DNA of 64,000 bases, taken from Anaerolineales bacterium. Lineage in GTDB: Bacteria; Chloroflexota; Anaerolineae; Anaerolineales; UBA11579. Where the stretch lies: contig JAJTXV010000004.1 of NCBI GenBank assembly GCA_021463845.1, forward strand, positions 1 to 64,000. Reading direction: 5' to 3'. Position 1 is the first letter of the stretch; each line of letters begins with the position of its first letter. Below are positions 35,217 to 44,544 of this stretch, piece by piece. The notes under the pieces are model-generated. The model was not told where the DNA came from, made no database searches, and saw only the letters and a program-made list of their open reading frames with translations. Position numbers and translations under genes: made by a program.

Positions 35217-36410
35217 ATGTCAAACCGTGTAGATAAAAAACCAGAGGCGCGCATTACGCTCCGCCTCGTCGTCATGCTCCTGCTGCCGATCATTCTGCTC
35301 GCCGGAGTGATTGCGCTATTCCTTTCCAACGGTGGTGGTCTGGGGCTTGATCCTGCCGCCCCTGTGGAAAACATCGTAATTGAACGCTACTATCTGCGGC
35401 ATGGGGTCATTGAACTGCTGGTACGCAATTCCGGGCCAGAGCAGGCAACCATTGCGCAAGTCATCGTGAACGATGCCGTAATGCCTTTTCAGATAACTCC
35501 TGCGCCAGACATTCCGCGTCTCGGCCAGGCAAACATTGTTATCGATTACCCGTGGACATATGCCGAAGCCTATACCGTAATCCTGTTCACGTCCAATTCG
35601 ATACCCTTTGAGGTCAGCATCCCGGTCGCCTTTGAAACTCCGCAGCCTAATTCGGCCACTTTATGGAGCTTTACGCTGATCGGCCTGTATGTAGGCGTTA
35701 TCCCGGTTTTCCTGGGCATCTTCTGGTTCCCCGCTCTCCGTCAGATGGGCCGCCGCACGATGACCTTTTTGATGGCTGTGACGCTGGGCCTCTTGATCTT
35801 CCTGGGGCTGGATGCCCTCGCCGAGGCCTTGGAAGCTGCCACCTCTGTTCCCTCCTCCTTTCAAGGCGTGGGGCTAATAGGGATAGGCGGTGTAGCTACA
35901 TTCCTTTTGCTTGAGGCAATCTCCAACTGGCAAACCGGCAGAACCACAAACGAGCAAGATAAGCGTCTTTCCATCGCCATGATGATCGCCGTAGGCATGG
36001 GTATACACAACCTGGGCGAAGGATTGGCAATTGGCGCAGCATACAACATTGGTGAAATCGCGCTGGGCACCTTCCTGGTGATAGGTTTCATCATCCAAAA
36101 CATCACCGAAGGGCTGGGCATCATCGCTCCCATTCTTCGAGACAAGCCGCAAATCGGCAAGCTTGCGATCCTGGGCTTGATTGGTGGTGCGCCTGCAATT
36201 CTCGGCGCCTGGATAGGCGGCTATGCACCATCCCCATTTCTGGCGGTGCTCTTCCTTGCCATAGGTGCAGGCGCTATATTCCAGGTTGTGCATGAAATTG
36301 CCAAGATGCTGCAGAAAGACCTGAAACAAGAACCTGCCCCCATGCTGATCTTCAGCGGGGTTGTTGTTGGCATGCTGATGCTCTGGGTTACTGGGCTCCT
36401 AATAAAGTAG
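35217..36410 (+). CDS. ZIP-family metal permease with extracytoplasmic N-terminal domain
   Basis: 397 residues. A first helix (about 17-37) and a soluble beta-rich region (about 45-140) precede seven to eight membrane helices. GMGIHNLGEGLAIGAA and IIQNITEGLGI are the ZIP metal-site motifs of helices IV and V. ZIP proteins import Zn, Fe or Mn, some export. The extra outer domain is unusual. 11 bp after the oxidase gene; GCGAGGG before the ATG. Confidence 0.88.
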   Translation: MSNRVDKKPEARITLRLVVMLLLPIILLAGVIALFLSNGGGLGLDPAAPVENIVIERYYLRHGVIELLVRNSGPEQATIAQVIVNDAVMPFQITPAPDIPRLGQANIVIDYPWTYAEAYTVILFTSNSIPFEVSIPVAFETPQPNSATLWSFTLIGLYVGVIPVFLGIFWFPALRQMGRRTMTFLMAVTLGLLIFLGLDALAEALEAATSVPSSFQGVGLIGIGGVATFLLLEAISNWQTGRTTNEQDKRLSIAMMIAVGMGIHNLGEGLAIGAAYNIGEIALGTFLVIGFIIQNITEGLGIIAPILRDKPQIGKLAILGLIGGAPAILGAWIGGYAPSPFLAVLFLAIGAGAIFQVVHEIAKMLQKDLKQEPAPMLIFSGVVVGMLMLWVTGLLIK

Positions 36411-36432
36411 GCTGGTTATCGTTGGAGAATCG

Positions 36433-36822
36433 ATGAGGAAGTTAACAGCCATTCTGAGTGTACTTGCAATCTTGCTGGTCGGGTGTCAGAGTAAACCCCC
36501 TTCGCTTGATATTCGCCTGGATAGCTTTACGATCACGCCCAGTGAATTCTCATTGAAGGCGGGTTCAACCGTAATGCTGTACATTCACAACGCGGGTCTC
36601 ATTGAGCATGACTTCAATATCATGAAGTTGGGGGTCAATGTTGCCTCGATAACCAACCATGAAGACAGAGAGGGCATTCTGTGGGCAGTGAGCCTGGAAC
36701 CCGGTGAAGAGAAAGATGTTGAGTTGAATGTCCCCTCTGAGCCGGGCATGTATCAAGTAGTGTGTGCGATGCCGGGCCATCTACAGGCGGGTATGACCGG
36801 TACTCTCACTGTCCTACCCTGA
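36433..36822 (+). CDS. cupredoxin-like lipoprotein
   Basis: 129 residues. Lipobox LLVGC (Cys near 18). The beta-sandwich ends in the cupredoxin copper site: HDF near residue 59, then VVCAMPGHLQAGMTG with Cys, His and Met ligands. It would hold a type-1 copper on the outer face and could pass electrons to or from the oxidase. Third gene of the metal module. Confidence 0.85.
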   Translation: MRKLTAILSVLAILLVGCQSKPPSLDIRLDSFTITPSEFSLKAGSTVMLYIHNAGLIEHDFNIMKLGVNVASITNHEDREGILWAVSLEPGEEKDVELNVPSEPGMYQVVCAMPGHLQAGMTGTLTVLP

Positions 36823-36843
36823 GGGAGCAAGACTAGCTTCGCG

Positions 36844-38475
36844 CTATAACGTCATAGCTAAACCATCGGCGCGCGGGTCACTACCTCCCCACAGCACGCC
36901 GGTGTCACTTTCTCTTAGGATGATTTGGCCGCGACCAAAGACGGCACGCTGCAGCCCGCCGACCTGGCGGACCATGTGACCCATGGCAGCGAGCTGGGCT
37001 TGCGTTTCGGCTGGCAGGCCCTCCTCCAACGAAACAGCCAAGCTGGCTGTGCCATCTTCAATACAAAAGCGCGGCCGGTCCAAAGCGGCTTGCGGGTCGA
37101 GCCCATCATCGATCAGGCCCACCGCCACCTGCATATGCCCCTGTGGCTGCATGAAGCCGCCCATCACACCATAGCACGCGAACAGCTCCCCGCTGTTTGC
37201 GTGGGTGATCATGGCGGGGATGATGGTGTGGTACGGCCGCTTGCCAGGCGCCAACGCATTGGGGTGCGCCGGGTCCAGGCTGAAACCGTGGCCGCGGTTC
37301 TGCAGAGTGAAGCCCCAGCCTTTGGGCACAATGCCAGTGCCGAAGCCCTGATAGTTGCTGTTGATGAACGAGCAGGCATTGCCCTCGCCGTCTACCACGC
37401 TGAAATAGACCGTGCCGGAGCTGACGACCGGGCGGCCGCGCTGCACATCGGCCACGGCACGCTGCGAATCAAGCAATGCGGCGCGTTGTGCCGCATATGG
37501 CTTGGAAAGCAGCGCCTCCAGCGGCGCGGGGTTGGTGGCCTGATCGGCAACATGCCAACGCGCATCCGCGAAGGCCAGGCGCATGGCTTCGATCATCAGG
37601 TGCCAGCGTTCAGCGCCCAGGGGGTCTTGCCCGCCCAGGTCAAAGTTCTCCAGAATATTGAGCGCCAGCAAAGCCGCCAAGCCCTGCCCGTTGGGCGGGC
37701 ACTCCCATACGCGATAGCCGCGATAGTCTGCAAAGATGGGCTCGTCCCAGGTGCTGCGGTGGGCGGCCAGGTCGGTTGTGCTCATTACGCCGCCGGCCTG
37801 CGCCAGCACCTCTACGATAGCTTCGGCGATATCGCCCTGATAGAAGGCCGCCGGGCCGCCATCGGCCAGGCGGCGGAAGGTGCGCGCCAGGCCCGGGTTG
37901 CGGAAGATCTCGCCCGGCCGCGGGGCGCGGCCATTGATGGTGAGCTCTGCGCCATTTAGCGCCGAATTGAGCTGTCTCTCCACACCGCGTTCCCAAAAAT
38001 AACTGGTGATCGACGCGACAGGGAAGCCGCCCTCGGCCAGCTCGATGGCTGGCGCAAGCACTTGCGCCAGCGAGAAACGTCCGTGGGCTTCCAGCAAATC
38101 GGCCCAGCCGGCGGCTGCGCCGGGCACGGTGACCGTGTGGGGATGGAAGTTGGGCAGCTCGGCCAGTCCCTGCTTTTTAAGCAGCTCAATCGATAGCCCG
38201 CCAGGGGCGCGGCCAGAGCCGTTGAGGGCAAAGACGCTCCTCGTGCTGGCTTGGTAGTACAAGGCAAAGCAGTCCCCGCCGATGCCGGTACTGGTCGGCT
38301 CAGTCACATTTAGCGCCGCGGCCGTGGCCACGGCCGCATCTGCAGCCGTGCCGCCAGCGCGCAGGATGCCAAGGCCGGCGGCGGTGGCCAGCGGCTGACT
38401 GCTGGCGAGCATGCCGCCGCGCCCGACGACGGGCGAGCGGCGCGAAGCAAATTCAGCAACAGGGGCAAAGTGCAT
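36844..38475 (-). CDS. ggt: gamma-glutamyltransferase / acylase family Ntn hydrolase
   Basis: 543 residues from ATG 38475, which has TACAAT 7 nt upstream. A 65-codon longer frame would run through a terminator and the end of the upstream ABC operon, so it is rejected. GRGGMLASSQPLATAAGLGIL, GIGGDCFALYY and ALNGSGRAPG are family motifs; the self-cleavage Thr lies in SSGTVYFSVVDGEGNACSFI. Members process glutathione, gamma-glutamyl peptides or cephalosporins. No export signal is clear with this start. Confidence 0.9.
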   Translation of the reverse strand: MHFAPVAEFASRRSPVVGRGGMLASSQPLATAAGLGILRAGGTAADAAVATAAALNVTEPTSTGIGGDCFALYYQASTRSVFALNGSGRAPGGLSIELLKKQGLAELPNFHPHTVTVPGAAAGWADLLEAHGRFSLAQVLAPAIELAEGGFPVASITSYFWERGVERQLNSALNGAELTINGRAPRPGEIFRNPGLARTFRRLADGGPAAFYQGDIAEAIVEVLAQAGGVMSTTDLAAHRSTWDEPIFADYRGYRVWECPPNGQGLAALLALNILENFDLGGQDPLGAERWHLMIEAMRLAFADARWHVADQATNPAPLEALLSKPYAAQRAALLDSQRAVADVQRGRPVVSSGTVYFSVVDGEGNACSFINSNYQGFGTGIVPKGWGFTLQNRGHGFSLDPAHPNALAPGKRPYHTIIPAMITHANSGELFACYGVMGGFMQPQGHMQVAVGLIDDGLDPQAALDRPRFCIEDGTASLAVSLEEGLPAETQAQLAAMGHMVRQVGGLQRAVFGRGQIILRESDTGVLWGGSDPRADGLAMTL

Positions 38476-38501
38476 CAGGAGGATTGTAATAGAAGCCGCC
38501 A

Positions 38502-38539
38502 TAAAAAAAGCGAAACGAACAGCGTTTCGCTTTTTTTTA
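38502..38539. terminator. bidirectional terminator after the oligopeptide ABC operon
   Basis: AGCGAAACG (38509-38517) and CGTTTCGCT (38523-38531), 5-nt loop, flanked by A-run and T-run. It follows oppF by 5 bp on the minus strand. Confidence 0.88.
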
Positions 38540-38543
38540 TGCG

Positions 38544-39542
38544 CTAATTCAGAAAATCTTCGGCGTAGTGGCAGGCCACCTGGTGGCCGGGGCGCAGTTC
38601 GCGCAGCAGCGGCTCCTCCACTGAACAATGCTCCAGCCGGGCGATCGGGCAGCGCGGGTGGAAGCGGCAACCGCTGGGTGGGTTGAGCGGACTGGGCACA
38701 TCCCCACTGAGCACGGCGCGTTCACGCCGCTGGGCGGGGTCGGGCATGGGGATAGCCGACATGAGCGCCTGCGTGTATGGGTGCAGCGGTTTGGCAAACA
38801 GCTCTTCGCGCTCGGCCAACTCCACGATCTTGCCCAGGTACATCACAGCCACGCGGTCAGAGATGTGCTCTACCACCGCCAGGTTGTGGGCTACGAACAT
38901 ATACGTAAGCCCCAGCTCATCCTGTAGGTCCTTCAGAATGTTAAGAACCTGCGCCTGGATGGACACATCCAGCGCTGAGACGGGTTCATCCAGAACGATG
39001 AATTCGGGATCCAACACCAATGCTCGCGCAATACCGATGCGCTGGCGCTGCCCACCTGAGAATTCGTGTGGGTAGCGGCTGGCGTGATATTCCTCCAGCC
39101 CAACCATCTTGAGCGCTTTCAGCACGCGGTCGTAGCGCTCATTGACATTGCCTAACTTGTGGATCACCAAGCCTTCGGCGATGGCATCGCCCACCGGCAG
39201 ACGCGGGTCGAGCGAAGCGTAGGGGTCCTGGAACACGATCTGCATTTGGCGGCGCAGTTGCTTCAGCTCTTCGCCGCGGGCGGCGAATACGCTTTGGTCG
39301 CGGAAGAAGACTTCGCCATCCGTGGCCTCATCCAAACGCAGCATGGTCTGGCTTACGGTGGTCTTGCCGCAGCCCGATTCGCCCACCAGGCCGAGCGTTT
39401 CGCCCTGCTTGATGGTGAAACTGACACCGTCCACGGCCTTAACTTCAGCCGCGTTGCCAGACAGCAGGCGGTCGCCTACCGAGTAGTACTTGCGCAGATT
39501 GGCTACGCGCACCAGGTCGTTGGTCGCTTTGTTCGCGCTCAT
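38544..39542 (-). CDS. oppF: oligopeptide ABC transporter ATPase (OppF/DppF type)
   Basis: 332 residues. Walker [10 protein letters not shown], signature [15 protein letters not shown], Walker [14 protein letters not shown], and the C-terminal oligo-HPY extension ([13 protein letters not shown]) with clustered Cys. It powers peptide import with OppD. The start overlaps the OppD stop by 4 bp; last gene of the operon. Confidence 0.94.
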   Translation of the reverse strand: MSANKATNDLVRVANLRKYYSVGDRLLSGNAAEVKAVDGVSFTIKQGETLGLVGESGCGKTTVSQTMLRLDEATDGEVFFRDQSVFAARGEELKQLRRQMQIVFQDPYASLDPRLPVGDAIAEGLVIHKLGNVNERYDRVLKALKMVGLEEYHASRYPHEFSGGQRQRIGIARALVLDPEFIVLDEPVSALDVSIQAQVLNILKDLQDELGLTYMFVAHNLAVVEHISDRVAVMYLGKIVELAEREELFAKPLHPYTQALMSAIPMPDPAQRRERAVLSGDVPSPLNPPSGCRFHPRCPIARLEHCSVEEPLLRELRPGHQVACHYAEDFLN

Positions 39543-40588
39543 AGTCCTGCCACCGCGATCGGGGCTTTATGTCCCTCGGCGCTTTCGTACAGCCAACAGC
39601 GCACTTTGTGGCCCGGCACTACTTCCAGCAGGCTGGGTTCGACGTGATTACAGATCTCCAGCTGGTACTCCACTCGCGCTTTGCAGCGCGGGGCAAAACG
39701 GCAGCTTGGCTTCAGGCCGATCAAATTGGGCACGGAACCAGGAATGGTCTCAAGGCGCTCTTTGACCTGGCCCAAAACGGGAATGGAGGCTTGCAAACCC
39801 ATCGTATAAGGATGCAGCGGCTGCTTGAACAGGCGCTGCGTATCCGTCTCTTCCACAATCTGGCCTGCATACATCACTGCCACGCGGTCGGCCATCTCGG
39901 CCACTACACCCAGGTCATGCGTGATCAGGATGACCGAGGTGCCGGTTTCGGCGCTCAACTCGCGCAGCAGGTCCAGGATCTGCGCCTGGATGGTCACATC
40001 CAATGCGGTGGTGGGCTCGTCAGCGATCAACAGCTTGGGCTTGAGCGCCAGCGCCATGGCGATCATGACGCGCTGCGCCTGGCCGCCGGATAGCTGGTGC
40101 GGGTACGCTTTGGCGCGCCGCTCCGGGTCAGGAATGCCGACCTGGCGCAGCAGCTCTACCGCCCGTGCCCAAGCTTCTTCTTTCTCCAGTTTCTCATGGA
40201 TCTCGAACACTTCGACGATCTGCGAGCCAATGGTGAACACAGGGTTCAGGCTGCTCTTGGGCTGCTGAAAGATCATTGAGACTTGCTGGCCGCGGATGCG
40301 GTTCATCTCTTTGCCATTCTTGAGCAGCAGGTCCTCGCCCTCCAGCAGGATCTTGCCTGAGACGATCTTGCCGGGTGCATCCACTAGACGCAGTACCGAG
40401 AGCGAGGTTACGCTCTTGCCGCAGCCTGATTCGCCCACCAGGCCAAAGATCTCGCCGGGGGCCACATCAAAGCTGACATCATCCACCGCGGTCAGCACAC
40501 CGTCATCGGTATAGAAATAGGTCTTGAGGTTATTGACATCCAGCAAAGGCTGGGCTGTTTTGGAGATCATATCGCCTGCCATCATCAC
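39539..40588 (-). CDS. oppD: oligopeptide ABC transporter ATPase (OppD/DppD type)
   Basis: 349 residues. Walker A GESGCGKS, signature [15 protein letters not shown], Walker [15 protein letters not shown]-terminal oligo-HPY segment ([18 protein letters not shown]). Three starts are possible near the GTG at 40588, immediately after the OppC stop. Confidence 0.94.
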   Translation of the reverse strand: MMMAGDMISKTAQPLLDVNNLKTYFYTDDGVLTAVDDVSFDVAPGEIFGLVGESGCGKSVTSLSVLRLVDAPGKIVSGKILLEGEDLLLKNGKEMNRIRGQQVSMIFQQPKSSLNPVFTIGSQIVEVFEIHEKLEKEEAWARAVELLRQVGIPDPERRAKAYPHQLSGGQAQRVMIAMALALKPKLLIADEPTTALDVTIQAQILDLLRELSAETGTSVILITHDLGVVAEMADRVAVMYAGQIVEETDTQRLFKQPLHPYTMGLQASIPVLGQVKERLETIPGSVPNLIGLKPSCRFAPRCKARVEYQLEICNHVEPSLLEVVPGHKVRCWLYESAEGHKAPIAVAGL

Positions 40589-41536
40589 CTACTTCTTCGC
40601 CACCTGGGCCAGGCGCGGGTCCATCGCATCGCGCACGCCATCGCCCAGCAGGTTGAAGGCCAGCACAGTGAGCATGATAGCCAGGCCCGGGAAGAACACC
40701 AGATGTGGCGCGGTGAATACTTGATTGCGCTCGCTGCCCAGCATGGTGCCCCACTCCGGCGTGGGCGGCTGGGCGCCCAGGCCGAGGAACGAGAGGGCGG
40801 CTGCCTCCAGGATGGCAGAGGCGATGCTGAGCGTGGCCTGCACCACCAACGTAGGCAGCGCATTGGGGAAGATGCGCACGAACAGCAAGCGGAAGGCGCT
40901 GGCGCCCAAAGCGCGAGACGCAGATACAAACTCCTGCTCCTTGATGGATAGCACCGAGGCGCGCACCAGGCGTGCAAATACAGGGATATTTACGATGGCG
41001 ATAGCGTACAGCGCGTTCTGCAACCCACGCCCGATCACCGTAATGATCGCGATCGCCAGCAGGAAACTGGGAAAGGCCAGCACCACATCCATAAGGCGCA
41101 TGATGACGTTATCCACCCAGCCACCTATATAGCCCGAAACGGCGCCGATGATCGCGCCCACCACCACGGCCATGCCAATGGTGCTGAAGCCGATGAACAA
41201 CGAGACGCGCGTGCCATAAATAATGCGGCTGAACACGTCACGATAGTTGGCGTCAATGCCCATGATGTGCTGTGGCTTGTCCTCAGGGCAGCCCAGCACG
41301 TGGATACAAGGCGCCTCGCGCTCTTTTAGGGTTTCGATGCCCAGCAGCGACTGCACAGGATCATAGGGTGCGATCAACGGAGCGAAGATGGCCACCAGGG
41401 TCAGGAACAGCAGGATGGCCATGCCCACAATGGCATTGCGCTGCTGGAACAGGCGGCGCCAGGTAAGCGCGGCCAGGCTGCGCGAGCGCAGCGAATCAGA
41501 GGGAGCGTTGGCAACGGCTTCTACATTTGTGGTCAT
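40589..41536 (-). CDS. oppC: oligopeptide ABC transporter permease (OppC/DppC type)
   Basis: 315 residues, six membrane helices. An N-terminal OppC-type segment (RRLFQQRNAIVGMAIL) and the EAA loop (SRALGASAFRLLFVRIFPNALP) that contacts the ATPases. A periplasmic insert after helix 1 carries two Cys (CIHVLGCPED). 3 bp after OppB. Confidence 0.94.
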   Translation of the reverse strand: MTTNVEAVANAPSDSLRSRSLAALTWRRLFQQRNAIVGMAILLFLTLVAIFAPLIAPYDPVQSLLGIETLKEREAPCIHVLGCPEDKPQHIMGIDANYRDVFSRIIYGTRVSLFIGFSTIGMAVVVGAIIGAVSGYIGGWVDNVIMRLMDVVLAFPSFLLAIAIITVIGRGLQNALYAIAIVNIPVFARLVRASVLSIKEQEFVSASRALGASAFRLLFVRIFPNALPTLVVQATLSIASAILEAAALSFLGLGAQPPTPEWGTMLGSERNQVFTAPHLVFFPGLAIMLTVLAFNLLGDGVRDAMDPRLAQVAKK

Positions 41537-41539
41537 TCG

Positions 41540-42622
41540 TTACCGCAGCCTGATCCGGGGGTCAATGTATGCGTAGGAAATATCAACCAGCAAGTTCACG
41601 ATCACATAGCCAAGCGCCACCACTACCGTAAAACCCTGGATGATAGGGAAGTCTCGGCCGGTGATGGCGTCAAACAGCGCCCGCCCCACCCCGGAGAGGC
41701 CAAAGGTGGTCTCCGTCAGCACCGCACCGGCAAACAAAGTACCAACCTGGATGCCGATAACGGTGATCACGGGCAACAGGGCGTTACGCAGGGCGTGTTT
41801 CAAGATAACCAGGTTCTCAGCCACGCCTTTGGCGCGGGCGGCACGCACATACTCACGTCCCAGCACATCCAGCATGCTGGAGCGCGTGATGCGAGCAATG
41901 ATGGAAAGCGGGATGGTGCTCAGGGCAATGGCCGGCAGGATCATGTGCCGGAAAGCATCCACCAACACATCCCATTGGCCCGTAATAAGTGCATTGAAGA
42001 AAACAAAGTTCGAAACAAAGTCAGCCAGCATGTATAGAGTGGTGCCGCGGGTCAAGCCCAGGCCCCACACCTCATAGAACGCGTCGGGTATCAAGCCAGC
42101 CGTCAGGCGGCCAGTGGGCGCCAGCCAGAACGGCGTATCTTTCAGCAGGATGGCGAAGACATACGCCAGCATGAGGCCCAGCCAGTACACCGGCATGGAA
42201 ACGCCGATGTTGGCGCCCACCATGGTGGCCACGTCCACGGCGGAGTTGCGCCGCACCGCTGAGATGACGCCCATCGGCACGCCCACCAGGATAGCGATGA
42301 ACAATGCCGAGAAGCCGAGCTCCAGCGTAACGGGCAGACGCTCGATGATCATTTGGGATACCGGGCGGCTGTAGCGAATGGACTCGCCGAAATCACCCTT
42401 GAGCAGGATCTCGCGCATGTAGATGCCCAGCTGCACCACAATGGGCTTGTCCAGCCCCATGCGGGCGTTGAAAGCATTGCAGGCCGCTTCGGTGGCGCGC
42501 TCACCCAGGGCAGAGCGGCACGGGTCACCCGGAATGGAGCGCGCGATGACAAAGGTCACCACCAGGATGCCCAGAACGACCGGAATGGTCAGCAGAATGC
42601 GGCGCAGAATGTACTTAGACAT
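41540..42622 (-). CDS. oppB: oligopeptide ABC transporter permease (OppB/DppB type)
   Basis: 360 residues, six membrane helices. N-terminus MSKYILRRILLTIPVVLGILVVTF is the family opening; EAA loop REYVRAARAKGVAENLVILKHALRNALLP. A long extracytoplasmic insert lies near 150-220. A 51-nt hairpin separates it from the binding-protein gene upstream. Confidence 0.94.
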   Translation of the reverse strand: MSKYILRRILLTIPVVLGILVVTFVIARSIPGDPCRSALGERATEAACNAFNARMGLDKPIVVQLGIYMREILLKGDFGESIRYSRPVSQMIIERLPVTLELGFSALFIAILVGVPMGVISAVRRNSAVDVATMVGANIGVSMPVYWLGLMLAYVFAILLKDTPFWLAPTGRLTAGLIPDAFYEVWGLGLTRGTTLYMLADFVSNFVFFNALITGQWDVLVDAFRHMILPAIALSTIPLSIIARITRSSMLDVLGREYVRAARAKGVAENLVILKHALRNALLPVITVIGIQVGTLFAGAVLTETTFGLSGVGRALFDAITGRDFPIIQGFTVVVALGYVIVNLLVDISYAYIDPRIRLR

Positions 42623-42636
42623 AGGTGTAGTTGAGG

Positions 42637-42687
42637 ATGCGCGGGACGGGCTTGGCGAGGAAACCTCGCCGCACCCATCCCGCGCAT
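42637..42687 (-). repeat. hairpin between binding-protein and permease genes
   Basis: ATGCGCGGGA pairs with TCCCGCGCAT (outer 10 bp) and GGCGAGG with CCTCGCC (inner 7 bp, 3-nt loop), with an internal loop. No T-run. Such hairpins often stabilise the upstream mRNA and raise binding protein over permease. Confidence 0.7.
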
Positions 42688-42723
42688 TGAACTCAGACGT
42701 TCAGCTTACGAACGAGCCGTCGA

Positions 42724-44388
42724 TTATTCGGCGGGGACGTTCATGAAGCTGTCCCACAGGTAGCCGTAGTAGTCAAAGCTACCGGTGTTACCAACGTGGT
42801 ACGGGTTGGAAGCATCCAAACCGCGGGCCCAGGAGGCCACCACGTCGTCAGCATCGAAGTCGGAACCGTCGTGGAACTTCACGCCGTCACGCAGGGTGCA
42901 GGTCCACACCGTGGAGTCAGCGTTGGATACACAGGCGGTCGCCAGCTCAGGGAAGGTAGCGCCCGAGTCCTTGCCGTACTCCAGCAGGGTCTCAACCACC
43001 TGTTGGCAGGCGGTCAGGGACTCACCGTCGGTCTCGTCAGCACAGTCCAAGCTGATCGGCTCGGCGTTCTGCACGAAGACCAGGCTGTCGGTGCCGTTGT
43101 TCAAGTAGTTGAACTGCGGAGCACCGAAGGGCGGGTAGTACGCACCCTGCAGGGAAGCCAGGGCGGCGTGAGCCGCAGCGCCGTGCGCCACGGGGATCAG
43201 GGGCACCAGCTCCTTGACCATGTTGTTGGCCTCGGCATACAGCGGGGCAGCCGTGGCTACATCAGCGATCGAGGAAGCCTCTTGCAGAGGACCGTAGATC
43301 TCAGCGTGGGCGTTACCAAACTGCGGGTTGTTGGCGCCGAAGTGGAAGTCCATGAAGTTGGTGACATGCGGGTAGTCCGCGCCCCAACCCAGGAGGTGCA
43401 TACCATCGGTCAGTTCGCCCGAGGTGGAAGCGGCAATGAACTCACCGGATTCCATCGGAACCACCTCAACGGTGATGCCCAGGTTCTCCTGCAGCTGAGC
43501 CTGGATCTCGGTGGCTACACGAGCCGGCTCGGGCAGGTACACGCGGAACACATCACGGTAGTAGAGGCGGGTGGTGAAACCATCCGGGTAGCCGGCTTCA
43601 GCCAGCAGCGCGCGGCCAGCCTCAGCATCGAACTCGTACCAGGACTCACCTTCACAACCATTGGGGATAGCGCAAGGAGTGAAGTGCGAAGCAACCTCAG
43701 ACCCATCGGGGTAGAAGTTGTCCACAATGCGCTGGTAGTCAATGCCCAGGGCAATGGCGCGGCGCACGTCTACATTGTCATACGGGGAAGCCGTATTGGT
43801 GAAACCAATGTAGAACACGTTCGGGTTCTGGTGATAGAGGATCTGCAGATTGGGGTCATTCTGAACCGTGGCGTAATCAGACGGGCTGAGGTTGCTCACG
43901 TAGTCAGCAGTACCAGCCTGCAGTTCCTGCAAACGGGCTGCGCCTTCGGTCAACCAGCGCAGGGTTACCGTGCTGGCGGAACCGGCCTCACCCCAGTAGT
44001 CGTCAAAGCGGGTGTAAACGATCTGGTTGCCGCGGTCCCACTCAGCGACCTGGTAAGGGCCGGTACCGATCGGGTTCTCCAGCAGTTCACCAGTGCCGCC
44101 AGTGCGGGCCAGATGCTCCTGCGGCTGAATGCCGAAGGGCGTGAAGGCGATCTTGGCCTCAAACGCCGGGTCCGGCTTGCACAGCGTGAACACCACGGTC
44201 AGCTCATCCACCGCTTCGATGGAAAGAACCTTGCCGCCGTAGTCACAGCTGCCGGCATCCAGCTTCAGGCCTTCAAATTCTGCCAGGGCGGAAAACTCGT
44301 CCTGCACCGCGGCTCCACCGGAGCCACAGGCGGCCAAGACGAGGCTGAACGCCACTAGCAGAGCAAACAAAGTGCTCATTTTCTTCAT
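42724..44388 (-). CDS. oppA: peptide-type ABC substrate-binding lipoprotein, apparently circularly permuted
   Basis: 554 residues. Lipobox LVLAAC with Cys21; GAGGAGAAG 5 nt before ATG. The order of SBP_bac_5 blocks is rotated. After a short linker the protein begins (36-135) with the block that normally follows the first lobe (VLSIEAVDELTVVFTL, GTGPYQVAEWDRG, DDYWG) and continues to the usual C-terminus (to about 430). The usual N-terminal block follows at about 432-554: EPISLDCADETDGESLTACQQVVETLLEY, then TLRDGVKFHDGSDFDADDVVASW. All blocks of one protein are present once. First gene of the opp operon. Ligand probably oligopeptide. Confidence 0.88.
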   Translation of the reverse strand: MKKMSTLFALLVAFSLVLAACGSGGAAVQDEFSALAEFEGLKLDAGSCDYGGKVLSIEAVDELTVVFTLCKPDPAFEAKIAFTPFGIQPQEHLARTGGTGELLENPIGTGPYQVAEWDRGNQIVYTRFDDYWGEAGSASTVTLRWLTEGAARLQELQAGTADYVSNLSPSDYATVQNDPNLQILYHQNPNVFYIGFTNTASPYDNVDVRRAIALGIDYQRIVDNFYPDGSEVASHFTPCAIPNGCEGESWYEFDAEAGRALLAEAGYPDGFTTRLYYRDVFRVYLPEPARVATEIQAQLQENLGITVEVVPMESGEFIAASTSGELTDGMHLLGWGADYPHVTNFMDFHFGANNPQFGNAHAEIYGPLQEASSIADVATAAPLYAEANNMVKELVPLIPVAHGAAAHAALASLQGAYYPPFGAPQFNYLNNGTDSLVFVQNAEPISLDCADETDGESLTACQQVVETLLEYGKDSGATFPELATACVSNADSTVWTCTLRDGVKFHDGSDFDADDVVASWARGLDASNPYHVGNTGSFDYYGYLWDSFMNVPAE

Positions 44389-44396
44389 ATGTACTT

Positions 44397-44531
44397 CTCC
44401 TCAAAAGAACTTCTGTCAGGGTGCTGCATTAATAAAAAAAATAGGTGAACCTGCCTTTTTCAGCCTCACCTCCTTAGCTACCCCGCGGAAGGGGGTACGC
44501 TTGATTATAGTACTCTGAACAGGGCTGTCAA
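44397..44531 (-). promoter_or_regulatory. oppA promoter and structured leader
   Basis: Minus strand: TTGACA (44531-44526), 16-nt spacer, TATAAT (44509-44504). The 110-nt leader contains TACCCC/GGGGTA, then AAGGAGG, then an AGGTGA...TCACCT hairpin followed by ATTTTTTTTATT, a terminator-like structure ahead of oppA. It could be an attenuator or simply the end signal of the upstream glnQ operon. Confidence 0.6.
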
Positions 44532-44544
44532 CGCCCAAGTTTGT

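Noticed and set aside
38476-38670. 65-codon N-terminal extension of gamma-glutamyltransferase
   Set aside because: It would read through a bidirectional terminator and the end of oppF; a -10 box precedes the inner ATG.
42796-44358. 520-codon open frame on the plus strand
   Set aside because: Antisense shadow of the binding-protein gene, with no recognisable domain.
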